Shown here piece after piece: positions 26,863-35,020 of a DNA stretch of 64,000 nucleotides. The stretch is from Berkiella sp963803015 (GTDB lineage Bacteria; Pseudomonadota; Gammaproteobacteria; Berkiellales; Berkiellaceae): positions 558,001 through 622,000 of the forward strand of contig CAWDKV010000011.1 in NCBI GenBank assembly GCA_963803015.1. Direction: 5' to 3'. The notes beneath the pieces were generated by a model. That model had not been told where the DNA came from and did not search any database. It saw only the letters and a list, made by a program, of their open reading frames with translations. The number at the start of each line of letters is the position of its first letter. Positions within the stretch are counted from its first letter, which is position 1. Made by a program: the position numbers and the translations under genes.

Positions 26863-28221
26863 TTGTATTTAAAAATGATACATCTTTATAAGGCATTAAG
26901 CTTTGATGATCAAATTAAATTCGCTTATGAAGGGCTGATTAATGGCGAAATACAAGATATAAAATTTGACTTTATAATCGTAGATGAATATCAAGATTTT
27001 AACAAATGCGAAAAAGAAATAATAAATAAACTCACATTAGATTCTAAATATACTTTATTTGCCGGCGATGATGACCAAGTTTTATATGACACTTTGAAAA
27101 ATTCTCATAAAGAATACATACGAGAGATTTACAATAATACTGATTTTAAAAGGGCATTTTTACCCTTTTGCAGTAGATGTTCATCTAACATCGTTACCTC
27201 TGCAGGTTTCTTTATTGAAAACAATAGATCAAAAGATCCCGAGTCAATAGATAAAATATACATTCCAATCAATTCTACAGATGAGAGTTCTAAAATCCGT
27301 GTAATAGCTTGCCAACAACCCAGTTCAGCCATGAGTTATATAAAAAGTTTCATTACTGACCATTCAAGTGAAATTGCTGATGTAGAAACCAAAATAAATC
27401 TAGATGAATCAATTAATCCATTCTTATTCGTTATTTCACCTAGTCAAAAATGCACTAAATATTTTAACGGTATCAAAGAAATTATCGAAGAACATCAACA
27501 TGTTGGTCCAAATTTAACTTCAAGCACTTATGAATATTTACTAGATTATTTGACTCTAAGCAAAAATCCAGAAAATAATTACATATTTAGAAAAATACTA
27601 AAGCATGAAAAAATAGAAAAAGCACACTTGATAGTTAATGAAGCTCTAACCACGGGCAAAAATATATTAGAAATTCAAAATAAAAAAATAAGAGAAATTC
27701 AAAATAACGCAAAAATAATTCAAGATATTTACATGAGGCATCAATTAAATGATATCGACGCACTTGTCAAAGAGTTTTGTGATTTAGACTTTATTAAAAT
27801 AATTAGAGATAATAACAAGGATTCTGTGGACATATTAAAACATGAAATAAGGGATTTTAAATTTGACACAACTTATACTCCACAAGAAAGCCTAAATGCT
27901 ATTGAATTAATGAGTTTCCCAGGGTGTAAAGGCCTAACGGCCGAGCATGTATTCATTATTGGATTTGATGACACAAATATGAACTATATAACGGAAAATG
28001 CGTTTTATGTTGCTATGACAAGAGCAAAAAAAACGCTGCATCTTATCACTACTCTTCGAGTATGCGGCGCAAAATTACCACATACATATTTAAAAAGGCT
28101 ACCAACAAATAATTTAAATTTCTTAAAACATACGAAAAAAGATGGATCTACTGAGTTGGGATCACTCCAAAAATTTAATGCTACCATTGAGGAATGGGGT
28201 TTATATAACCAAAAGGGGTAA
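26863..28221 (+). CDS. UvrD/Rep-like superfamily 1 helicase, C-terminal fragment (frameshifted)
   Basis: The remaining 452 or more residues of the helicase; the frame is open from 26764. Motif II is FIIVDEYQDFN, motif III LFAGDDDQVLYD, motif IV/V region LMSFPGCKGLTAEHVFIIGF, and motif VI FYVAMTRAKKTLHL, all characteristic of UvrD/PcrA-type 3'-5' helicases. The nominal start at 26863 is only a TTG without a clear ribosome-binding sequence, which supports a frameshifted single gene. In defence islands such helicases are often paired with nucleases (for example Gabija GajB), but no OLD nuclease is present here. Confidence 0.7.
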   Translation: MYLKMIHLYKALSFDDQIKFAYEGLINGEIQDIKFDFIIVDEYQDFNKCEKEIINKLTLDSKYTLFAGDDDQVLYDTLKNSHKEYIREIYNNTDFKRAFLPFCSRCSSNIVTSAGFFIENNRSKDPESIDKIYIPINSTDESSKIRVIACQQPSSAMSYIKSFITDHSSEIADVETKINLDESINPFLFVISPSQKCTKYFNGIKEIIEEHQHVGPNLTSSTYEYLLDYLTLSKNPENNYIFRKILKHEKIEKAHLIVNEALTTGKNILEIQNKKIREIQNNAKIIQDIYMRHQLNDIDALVKEFCDLDFIKIIRDNNKDSVDILKHEIRDFKFDTTYTPQESLNAIELMSFPGCKGLTAEHVFIIGFDDTNMNYITENAFYVAMTRAKKTLHLITTLRVCGAKLPHTYLKRLPTNNLNFLKHTKKDGSTELGSLQKFNATIEEWGLYNQKG

Positions 28222-28541
28222 CTGCTCTTCTGAGTCCTCTTTGCTTTTGTTAGTTCTTCTAAACCAGCAAAATAAAGTTCTGACATGAGACAAACCGGTT
28301 ATTAAACTCTAAACGTTGAGAAAATAAAAATTTATACAACCAAGCATATCAATAGAGAGAGCATTGTGGTATTAAAATCACGGATACCATAAGCCAGAGG
28401 CTTTAGAGAAGACTGTAATCACTTTAATCTAAATTACACTAGTAGGACGACAACGCGTTGTTTTTTGTTTAGATACTCACAAGACGTTAGCTTATAGTGC
28501 ATGGGTGTTATAGCTTAAGAACTCAAATTGCGTATTTATCT
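28222..28541. other. 320-bp gap with no gene recognised
   Basis: Between the helicase fragment and the XRE gene I find no frame with coding character. It contains a short inverted pair, TGGTAT/ATACCAT, near 28366-28392, and CAACGCGTTG followed by six Ts near 28453-28470, which is too short and loop-less for a confident terminator. Confidence 0.5.
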
Positions 28542-28781
28542 TTAGATTTTAGCTAATTGCTTAAGAGGAGGAACAAGTTCACCTACCTCTACTCTGAGAG
28601 TCAGTGCAATCTGAATTAAATTTTGGATAGATATATTTTGCTCACCCCGTTCAACTCTTCCCATATAGGTCCGCCCTAGCTGTGCTTCAGCAGCAAAAGC
28701 TTCTTGAGAAAATCCTTTTTGTTTCCGGATTTCTCTAATTCTTTTACCAATTTTGATTAGATTTGGGTGCCTCTTTTCCAT
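28542..28781 (-). CDS. XRE-family HTH transcriptional regulator
   Basis: A 79-residue single-domain Cro/C1-type helix-turn-helix protein (IGKRIREIRKQKGFSQEAFA, LGRTYMGRVERGEQNISIQN). The layout resembles controller proteins of restriction-modification systems and small prophage regulators. I prefer the ATG at 28781; an in-frame TTG lies 15 bases upstream. It is solitary on the minus strand between two plus-strand genes, so it probably regulates itself and perhaps the neighbouring Sel1 gene or the helicase cargo. Confidence 0.85.
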   Translation of the reverse strand: MEKRHPNLIKIGKRIREIRKQKGFSQEAFAAEAQLGRTYMGRVERGEQNISIQNLIQIALTLRVEVGELVPPLKQLAKI

Positions 28782-28988
28782 TGAGACAGTAAACAATCAT
28801 GCACCCAATCAGGCCACACCCAATAAGTGGCATTTCAATTATAAATATGTTATATTTTCGAATTGAAACATAGTAATAAAGATAACTATCTTGTGGTTTT
28901 GACGATTATTAAAAAGATTTAAGCCTCAGCAAATGTTTTAAATCAAAAATAATGAGACATTAAATTCCACATTAGTAAGGACATAAAA

Positions 28989-29927
28989 GTGATATACCGA
29001 TTTCTATGGTTAATTTTTATCTGTACTTCTATTGTTAAACCACTCTCTGCAAATCAGGTAAAAAGCGATGGGGTTTTGAATAATGATTTCAAAATAATTA
29101 GCAAAAAAGACACATATGGGAAAAGCATAACTCAACTTTTTGTAATGATGCGCGAATCAGGAAAAGCAATTTTAAAAGATAATCTTAAAGCTGTAGAATG
29201 GCTTCATAATGCGGCTGAACAAAATCATCCAGAAGCTCAATACTATTTAGGAAATATGTATTTTAATGGGAAAGGTGTCTCTAAAGATGTCTCGGAAGGA
29301 ATAAAATGGTATTTAAAAGCTGCTGCACAAGGACATGTTGCTGCTCAGAATCTTCTTGGAGATATGTATTATACAGGGAAGGAAGTACCAAAGGATTATG
29401 ATAAAGCTATTAAATGGTTACGAAAAGCTGCTCATAATAATGATGCTCATTCAAATTTTCTTCTGGGCTGCATGCACCACTCAGGCCAAGGAGTATCTAA
29501 AGATCTTAAACAAGCAAGCAAGTATTTTCTAAAAGCTGCTGAGCAGGGTGATGCTGCATCACAATATAATCTAGGTTTAATGTTAGGAAAAGGCGACGGT
29601 GTAATAAAAAATGAAGCAGCTGCCACAGAGTGGTTTCGACGAGCAGCTAATCAAGGATTTCCTCCCGCTCAATATAGGATGGGCGCGGAATATTTCAAGG
29701 GCACTACCGTTACTCAGTGCTATATTAAATCACATTTCTGGTTTAACCTTAGTGCTAGTCAGGGTTATTTTAATGCAGCAAAAACGAGAGACTTGCTTGC
29801 TCGAACAATGACTTTAAAACAGGTTAGCAAAGCTCAAGAACTTGCTAGTAATTGGACTCCAAAATTCGAAAAGGAATTAGATGTAAGTCAAATGTTTTTG
29901 TTTCCATATCTTGTTAAAACCTCTTAA
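28989..29927 (+). CDS. Secreted Sel1-repeat protein carried by the element
   Basis: A 312-residue protein beginning with GTG and a signal peptide (about residues 1-21, ending PLSA). Residues about 60-270 hold five to six Sel1 repeats, for example AQYYLGNMYFNGKGVSKDVS and AQNLLGDMYYTGKEVPKDYD. Unlike the 662-residue Sel1 protein it has no lipobox, so it would be periplasmic or exported. As cargo of an integrated element it may serve host interaction or envelope functions. AAGGACATAAAA upstream contains a suitable ribosome-binding sequence. Confidence 0.8.
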   Translation: MIYRFLWLIFICTSIVKPLSANQVKSDGVLNNDFKIISKKDTYGKSITQLFVMMRESGKAILKDNLKAVEWLHNAAEQNHPEAQYYLGNMYFNGKGVSKDVSEGIKWYLKAAAQGHVAAQNLLGDMYYTGKEVPKDYDKAIKWLRKAAHNNDAHSNFLLGCMHHSGQGVSKDLKQASKYFLKAAEQGDAASQYNLGLMLGKGDGVIKNEAAATEWFRRAANQGFPPAQYRMGAEYFKGTTVTQCYIKSHFWFNLSASQGYFNAAKTRDLLARTMTLKQVSKAQELASNWTPKFEKELDVSQMFLFPYLVKTS

Positions 29928-30035
29928 TCATTTATGAATATTATGGCCAAAAACACCTATTTTTTGATTTTTTTACTTAGTAATTAAAAAATGAGTTGAA
30001 TCATGCCACACAACACTGTTCTAATATCTATAAAT

Positions 30036-30365
30036 TTACTTAATAGACTTTAAGAAGAGTATTGACGCTTTACATGTTTCTTTAGCTATGAGTAATAGCT
30101 TAATATGGTTTCGACTATAAAGCTTATGCATTTCTCTCCCTTTTACTGCGCGTTTCTTTCCTTCAATTGTTTTAGCACCAGTAGACTTCCCTCCATGAAG
30201 TCTGCATCGATTTTTTCCTCTAATAGCCATCCCCCTGCAAGGCCTCCCAGTTTGCTTAGCTTTTGCTCCACATCGCTTAGCATTCAAATTGGGGTTACCC
30301 TGTGGAACCCCATGTTTAAGTAAAATAACCTTCTGGGCGCATGAGGTAGATCCGTCATTTTTCAT
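30036..30365 (-). CDS. HGGxSTGxxT-motif protein
   Basis: A 109-residue basic protein. The core is NLNAKRCGAKAKQTGRPCRG followed by GKNRCRLHGGKSTGAKTIEGKKR, a zinc-ribbon-like pattern (Cys, Cys, Cys, His) plus the HGGxSTGxxTxEG signature known from many phage-like and integrative elements of proteobacteria. The function is unknown; nucleic-acid binding is a reasonable guess. Its start overlaps the end of the upstream gene by 11 bases. It is the last gene of the element's replication operon. Confidence 0.7.
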   Translation of the reverse strand: MKNDGSTSCAQKVILLKHGVPQGNPNLNAKRCGAKAKQTGRPCRGMAIRGKNRCRLHGGKSTGAKTIEGKKRAVKGREMHKLYSRNHIKLLLIAKETCKASILFLKSIK

Positions 30366-30819
30366 TTTTATATCTACTAGAATTAGTATGAGTAGTGACC
30401 TTTCCTACTACTGCCTGCCCACCAGATGCAACGTTAACTTGACCAACAACCACTGGCCTTAAATTCTCACGATTGCGATATTGATTTAAAGTCTCAATTT
30501 GTCGAGTAAAAGCGTTCATTAGTTTAGATGCAGCATGCGAGCAAGGAAATTTGCCGTTTATACTGCTTTTTACTTCTATGCCAGCTCTTGCAATGATGTA
30601 CATCAGCAAATTATGGGTAGCTACCATATGACACGACAACATCCCTTCAATAGCATCTTTCGGCGCGATCGAATCAAGAGCCAAACAATCAAATTTCACC
30701 GCATTTTCAAATGGATTAGCCATTTTTGTCTGGCTATCATACCAATATCGCAATTCTGTTGAAAAGCTTGTAAGTTGCTCCATTGCTTCAACAGGAAGAT
30801 TTTTACTCACATCTTTCAT
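30355..30819 (-). CDS. Conserved hypothetical protein, partner of the HGGxSTGxxT protein
   Basis: A 154-residue, mainly helical protein (SCHMVATHNLLMYIIARAG, LMNAFTRQIETLNQYRNR) ending with VVVGQVNVASGGQAVVGKVT. I recall this closing pattern (VxVxxGGQAxVGxV) from hypothetical proteins that sit beside HGGxSTGxxT genes in other bacteria; the function is not known. Its start overlaps the primase-helicase stop by 4 bases. Confidence 0.65.
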   Translation of the reverse strand: MKDVSKNLPVEAMEQLTSFSTELRYWYDSQTKMANPFENAVKFDCLALDSIAPKDAIEGMLSCHMVATHNLLMYIIARAGIEVKSSINGKFPCSHAASKLMNAFTRQIETLNQYRNRENLRPVVVGQVNVASGGQAVVGKVTTHTNSSRYKNEK

Positions 30820-32654
30820 ACTACACCTTGATTTCCAACCTTCGAAAAAGGCACCATTTGTATGGGTTTTTGATTGCAGTTTTCTAAATATTGAAAAGAG
30901 TCCGTATTAAACCAGAGGGTTATTTTGCCATTCCATTCTCCATTTCGTTGTTTATCACACATCAACAAGCAGTCATATTTTTCCATAAGGTCAGGTGAGG
31001 ACTCAGTATTTCCGCGAAGTTTACCTATATCCTCTTCTTTCAATTTGTTCCGCCAAACAGAAAAGCAATTATCTGCCAAATCACTAATAGCACCACTACC
31101 CTTCATATCTAATTTATTGGGTAATTTTGTCTCGTCTGCCCCTTTTCGTGGATGGACAACCAAGTGTATGTGGCAATTGTGTTGATTTTTAAAATCACAG
31201 AGCTGCTCAATAAAATGTTTTTGGGCATTATAATCATCTTCTGATAGGCCACATTTCATTAAAGAGTCAATTACAAAGACATCAATACCATAACGCTGTC
31301 TGGCGTAGAAGAAGACTTCTAGTAAGCGTTTTATCTTAGCAGTGCCTACTAAATCGAAAATCCATAAGCGGTCGTCGTACCAGCTGTGAATTGCTCGAAT
31401 ATATTCATTAGTAGGATTACGCAGCCCAGAAGCTTGACGTGTTAGTCGCACAAGCAAGGATTTGGGTTTTAATTCAAAGCTAGCAATGCACACTCTAGCG
31501 CCTTGTTGCATACAGCTAAGCATGAATTGACCCAACAGCTGGCTCTTTCCATGACCATTCGTTCCTGTCCAGACGGAGAGCTCTGATGGCCTAAAAAGGA
31601 CTATATCTCTCGCTTTTTGCCAAGGTAGCTCATACCCTAAAGGTAAATGCTCTGGCGGATAAAACCCGTCAATTACTTGTTCAACGAAGGAGCTTGCGCG
31701 TTTCAGCTCTTCCGGTTCAAATAATTGAGCATTATCAAAGCACTTTTGGATTTCTTTAGCTTCTATACCTGCTTGCAAACATTCATTTGCATCTTTTCGA
31801 GGTAGTTTAACAATACGACATCGATATCTACCCAATCTTTCTATTAAATCCTTAGTAGCTGCTAGTCCTTCAGCATCATTGTCTAAGCACAAATAGATTT
31901 CATCATATGCAGCAATTCTATCAAATTCATACTCTAGCCATTGGTGCTTAGCGCCCGTGCCACCCCCAAAGGGTAATGATAATATAGCCATGTTTAACCC
32001 ATATTGATGGAGTGACATTGCATCAATTTCACCCTCTACTAAAACAAGATTTCGCGCTTCCTTCGGAACTGCTTGCCAACCGAATAAACAAGGTTCGCAA
32101 TTAGGACTCGCGTGAATGACTTTCTTTCCATGGGGGCGTAATAATTGAAGGTACTTCACAAATGTAAGTTTGTTGTCCACATAATAGGGTAATACAATTT
32201 GCTCATTGCTTTCCTGGAGTTGAAACTTCCGAAGAGTCTCAGGCATTAACTTACGCTCCATTGTTAAGTAACGAAAGACGGGGGAGTCTTGTTGAAGTGG
32301 GCAGCCATTTTTAACCTCTGGTTTAACCCAATTAGAGCGTCTTTGTGGCTCAAAAATGAGAGAGGCTATACCCAACCATTGCTTCACTTCTAAAATCGCT
32401 TCACTGACGCTTAGGTTGTGGCAGTGACACCATAAATTAAGGAGGTCGCCACTAGGGCCTCCGGCAAAGTCACACCATTTTCCACGTTTGTTACCTTCAA
32501 GACACACTTTAAGTGACTCTCCAAGCTCTCCATTAACTGAGCCCACGCACCATTCATGTCCTTTCTGTTTCCCATTCGGAAGTAAATACTGCACAACTCG
32601 TTCAGCATTTTGATCTAGTAGAGAAACTATATTTTTAGCGGAATACATATGCAT
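30816..32654 (-). CDS. Toprim primase / DnaB-like replicative helicase (phage or plasmid type)
   Basis: A 612-residue protein of the T7 gp4/Twinkle-like type. The N-terminal region has Cys/His residues and KWCDFAGGPSGD near residue 60, reminiscent of the DnaG/gp4 start. The Toprim domain has VLVEGEIDAM with Glu208 and CLDNDAEG with Asp258/Asp260. The RecA-like helicase domain has Walker A GTNGHGKS (residues 364-371) and a Walker B region FVIDSLMKCG. It should prime and unwind DNA for autonomous replication of the excised element. It starts one base before the downstream end of the replication-protein gene, so they are cotranscribed. Confidence 0.85.
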   Translation of the reverse strand: MHMYSAKNIVSLLDQNAERVVQYLLPNGKQKGHEWCVGSVNGELGESLKVCLEGNKRGKWCDFAGGPSGDLLNLWCHCHNLSVSEAILEVKQWLGIASLIFEPQRRSNWVKPEVKNGCPLQQDSPVFRYLTMERKLMPETLRKFQLQESNEQIVLPYYVDNKLTFVKYLQLLRPHGKKVIHASPNCEPCLFGWQAVPKEARNLVLVEGEIDAMSLHQYGLNMAILSLPFGGGTGAKHQWLEYEFDRIAAYDEIYLCLDNDAEGLAATKDLIERLGRYRCRIVKLPRKDANECLQAGIEAKEIQKCFDNAQLFEPEELKRASSFVEQVIDGFYPPEHLPLGYELPWQKARDIVLFRPSELSVWTGTNGHGKSQLLGQFMLSCMQQGARVCIASFELKPKSLLVRLTRQASGLRNPTNEYIRAIHSWYDDRLWIFDLVGTAKIKRLLEVFFYARQRYGIDVFVIDSLMKCGLSEDDYNAQKHFIEQLCDFKNQHNCHIHLVVHPRKGADETKLPNKLDMKGSGAISDLADNCFSVWRNKLKEEDIGKLRGNTESSPDLMEKYDCLLMCDKQRNGEWNGKITLWFNTDSFQYLENCNQKPIQMVPFSKVGNQGVV

Positions 32655-33539
32655 TTATATTGCTCCTTGGGCAAGTTGATCTATTTGACTAACAGTGGCG
32701 CTTGAATTTGATTTATTGTTATTAACTGATGCGTTGCTTATGAATCGTTCGATTTGTTCAGCATCTTTAAAAATCACGGAAATACCATCATATTTTTTTC
32801 CTTCATTATTTTTTCCCATATTGAAAGCTGTGTTTGTACATCCATCAATCGCTTGTTTTAGTTGTTCCAAAGAGAACCCAAGTTTTAAAGCAGATTGAAT
32901 TTTTCTTTTGCGGTTTGAATCAAGCTTGGCATTCGGATGTTTCATTACCGATTTCCAATGTTCAAAAATTTGCAGAACTTCATCCTTTTGTTGAGGTAGT
33001 ATTGATTCATTCGTGCCTATTTTAGATTTTTCCGTGTTAGCAAAATCATCATCTATAGAAGAATGAGGTGAAATTTCGAGAGAAACTTTACATATATCTT
33101 TCCCTTCCTCTTCCCTTCCTTTCCCTTCCCCTGGCGCAAATGAAAGTGGCGTGCTTGACGCGTGAGTCACGCGTTGCTTTCGCGTTAATATCGCGTCATT
33201 TAAAACAGGCGCTGGCAAGGTGCTTTCAGCTTCTCTATTGTTTATTACTTGGTGCTTATGCCAAGAAGGGATGTAACCGAATAGTTCACCATCAACCTCA
33301 TATTGAATAATGAATTTCCTTTCTCTGAGTACTTCTAGCACATAACTAAAATCAATATCATCATAAGGAAGTATGTCTAGCTTTAGTTCGCGAGGACGCC
33401 ATTTAAATCTACCTTCTCGGTCACATTTAGTAAAAAGACCTATATAAGCCAATCTCAAAGGTAATTCAGATACATTTTCTAAATCAAAAAGCTGCTCATG
33501 TTTGAAAAGTTCTGGCTTAACTGTTCTTATCCTTCCCAT
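32655..33539 (-). CDS. Phage-type replication protein
   Basis: A 294-residue protein opening with RIRTVKPELFKHEQLFDLE, then a winged-helix-like part with CDREGRFKWRPRELKLDILP and GYIPSWHKHQVINNREA, a pattern common in phage replication/initiation proteins. After a low-complexity linker, the C-terminal part (IFEHWKSVMKHPNAKLDSNR to the end) resembles the C-terminal domain of phage replication protein O/DnaD-like factors. It probably loads the adjacent primase-helicase at the element's origin. It overlaps the upstream 102-residue gene by 23 bases. Confidence 0.7.
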   Translation of the reverse strand: MGRIRTVKPELFKHEQLFDLENVSELPLRLAYIGLFTKCDREGRFKWRPRELKLDILPYDDIDFSYVLEVLRERKFIIQYEVDGELFGYIPSWHKHQVINNREAESTLPAPVLNDAILTRKQRVTHASSTPLSFAPGEGKGREEEGKDICKVSLEISPHSSIDDDFANTEKSKIGTNESILPQQKDEVLQIFEHWKSVMKHPNAKLDSNRKRKIQSALKLGFSLEQLKQAIDGCTNTAFNMGKNNEGKKYDGISVIFKDAEQIERFISNASVNNNKSNSSATVSQIDQLAQGAI

Positions 33540-33825
33540 AAGCCCCCCTTACTTCACTGTATCGGAATATCATTGGTGATATCTGGAGCCTAAGTTGGTA
33601 ATGATAAACATTTGAGTCTTCACACTGATAAGATATAATTACTCGCTTATTGACTAAATATTTAAAGGCACTATCAAATCCTTCATATGCAAGTTGCGCC
33701 TTGCAGATAGTGCCTCTACCAAATATATCAACGACTAATGCTAATTTAAGTAAAAGCTTCTTTGCTTTACCTTTAATAGGGATTCGCGCTGCCCATTGGA
33801 CGGGTGTTAACTTTTCATAAATCAT
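33517..33825 (-). CDS. Hypothetical protein (102 aa), possible winged helix
   Basis: A small protein without recognised family. The order of helices and the stretch AKKLLLKLALVVDIFGRGTICKAQLA, then FKYLVNKRVIISYQCEDSNVYHYQLRL, would fit a winged-helix DNA-binding fold, but this is only an impression. It sits between alpA (4-base ATGA overlap) and the replication protein, so it belongs to the replication operon. Confidence 0.55.
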   Translation of the reverse strand: MIYEKLTPVQWAARIPIKGKAKKLLLKLALVVDIFGRGTICKAQLAYEGFDSAFKYLVNKRVIISYQCEDSNVYHYQLRLQISPMIFRYSEVRGAYGKDKNS

Positions 33826-34031
33826 TTACGACCCTCCTGATGAGCACCACGACTTTGAGCAACCTGTTGCTCTATCCATGATTCGATTTCGCTTTCAAGC
33901 CAGCCAACGGCACGCTCTCCTAAATTAATAGGTTTGGGAAATACTCCTTCATTAATACGAACATATATCGTACTCCTTGATAACCCTGTTCTTTTCTTTA
34001 CTATGGGGAGTCTTAAAATTGCACTGGTCAT
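33822..34031 (-). CDS. AlpA-family phage transcriptional regulator
   Basis: A 69-residue MerR-like HTH protein: ILRLPIVKKRTGLSRSTIYV, then FPKPINLGERAVGWLESEIESWI, the standard AlpA pattern. AlpA proteins activate integrase or excision genes of P4-like elements. It is the first gene of the element's minus-strand replication operon, preceded by a 240-bp region with two short hairpins. Confidence 0.88.
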   Translation of the reverse strand: MTSAILRLPIVKKRTGLSRSTIYVRINEGVFPKPINLGERAVGWLESEIESWIEQQVAQSRGAHQEGRK

Positions 34032-34102
34032 AAATGAAATCCTTCAACGCGTATTGGAAACGCCAAAGTAAAATCAAATAAATCTGGATTCAATTAATAT
34101 CG

Positions 34103-34124
34103 GAGCGGAATCATATTGCCGCTC
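34103..34124. promoter_or_regulatory. Inverted repeat GAGCGG...CCGCTC upstream of alpA
   Basis: GAGCGG at 34103-34108 pairs with CCGCTC at 34119-34124. A related inverted repeat, AGCGGGA/TCCCGCT, lies at 34181-34200. Both share AGCGG...CCGCT and flank the alpA promoter region, so they may be operators or origin structures. Confidence 0.4.
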
Positions 34125-34180
34125 AACAAAACTAATAAATTCATATACTTACGATTAAAAACTAACTTTTATAATGATGA

Positions 34181-34200
34181 AGCGGGATCCATTTCCCGCT
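34181..34200. promoter_or_regulatory. Inverted repeat AGCGGGA-TCCATT-TCCCGCT upstream of alpA
   Basis: A perfect 7-bp stem with a 6-base loop. The A-run following it on the plus strand is on the wrong side for a terminator of alpA-side transcription. Together with the hairpin at 34103-34124 it forms a pair of similar palindromes in an otherwise gene-free 240-bp stretch. Confidence 0.4.
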
Positions 34201-34272
34201 CCAAAAAAAAAGTTTTAAGCTTGCAAGGAGGGTTATATTGAAGTAAGCAACTCTTAGAAAATACCGAAACAA

Positions 34273-34449
34273 TTAAACTGACAATGTTTTTTTAACGCGT
34301 GATTTAACTGTTTGAGAATGCCATTCATCAGCGGCTTCCTTAAGCATATCTCTTGCGGCTTCCTTATCAATTTTAAGGCCTAATGATGACGCAATATCAG
34401 AAAGACTTTTTGCTTTACCGCCAGTTAATTCGTTAGTTTCATTTGGCAC
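34273..34449 (-). CDS. Putative small protein (58 aa), GTG start
   Basis: A short frame with coding-like composition: VPNETNELTGGKAKSLSDIA, then GLKIDKEAARDMLKEAADEW and a basic end. It is hydrophilic and helical. The only candidate starts are the GTG at 34449 or codons overlapping the upstream gene, and the ribosome-binding sequence is weak. It could be a real small element protein or a gene remnant. Confidence 0.35.
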   Translation of the reverse strand: MPNETNELTGGKAKSLSDIASSLGLKIDKEAARDMLKEAADEWHSQTVKSRVKKTLSV

Positions 34450-34481
34450 ATAACCTGCATATCCGACTGATAAGAGATATA

Positions 34482-34832
34482 TTAATTTAAGTAACTTATT
34501 TTTTCTTTAACATTGAATTCATCTAAATACTGCGCAGCGTCACACTCTTTAACCTGCAAATTCCCTGCTATAAGCATTTGGGCACGATTACTACTTAAAT
34601 GTCCTTCCGCAGTCAATTTGGGTATCAATGCAAAAGGATAACTATTACTTACAATCACTTCCTTAGGAAACACGCATCTTATATGTTCTGCTTGATTTTT
34701 ATGAAGCTTGATTATTTGGGATGATTGTGTTGAATAATATTGCAGTGTTATTACATCACTTATACATAAATCTAATAGCTGAAGTTGATGAGATTCATTA
34801 AATAGGCGCAAATATAATAAGGTAGACATCAC
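34482..34832 (-). CDS. Hypothetical protein (116 aa)
   Basis: No recognised family. The composition is that of a soluble globular protein (ITLQYYSTQSSQIIKLHKNQ, IRCVFPKEVIVSNSYPFALI). It lies on the minus strand between the HEPN-like duplicated protein and alpA, in the element's less conserved part. Confidence 0.5.
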   Translation of the reverse strand: MMSTLLYLRLFNESHQLQLLDLCISDVITLQYYSTQSSQIIKLHKNQAEHIRCVFPKEVIVSNSYPFALIPKLTAEGHLSSNRAQMLIAGNLQVKECDAAQYLDEFNVKEKISYLN

Positions 34833-35020
34833 GTAGCTTCTCCAAATTTCAAAACTAAATATTAGCTCTTAGAGGTTGTTACGTGATGGTAGTGAACATT
34901 GCAGGAAAATACTAGTATATTTTTTTAGCTTTTAGAGAACTACATGACGCAGTATTTAAGACTGGATATGACCTATAGGGTATGGCTGCCAAATTTCAAA
35001 CCCACTACCATGATTTTTTC

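Noticed and set aside
25478..28221. Gabija system
   Set aside because: A UvrD-like helicase is present, but the neighbour is not an OLD-family nuclease/ATPase; it has no Walker A motif.
28453..28470. CAACGCGTTG followed by Ts as a terminator of the helicase gene
   Set aside because: The palindrome has no room for a loop and the stem would be at most three pairs; it also lies 230 bases after the stop codon.
34181..34210. Hairpin plus A-run as a terminator
   Set aside because: For plus-strand transcription the hairpin is followed by A, not T, and for the minus strand the T-run precedes the hairpin, so neither orientation gives an intrinsic terminator.
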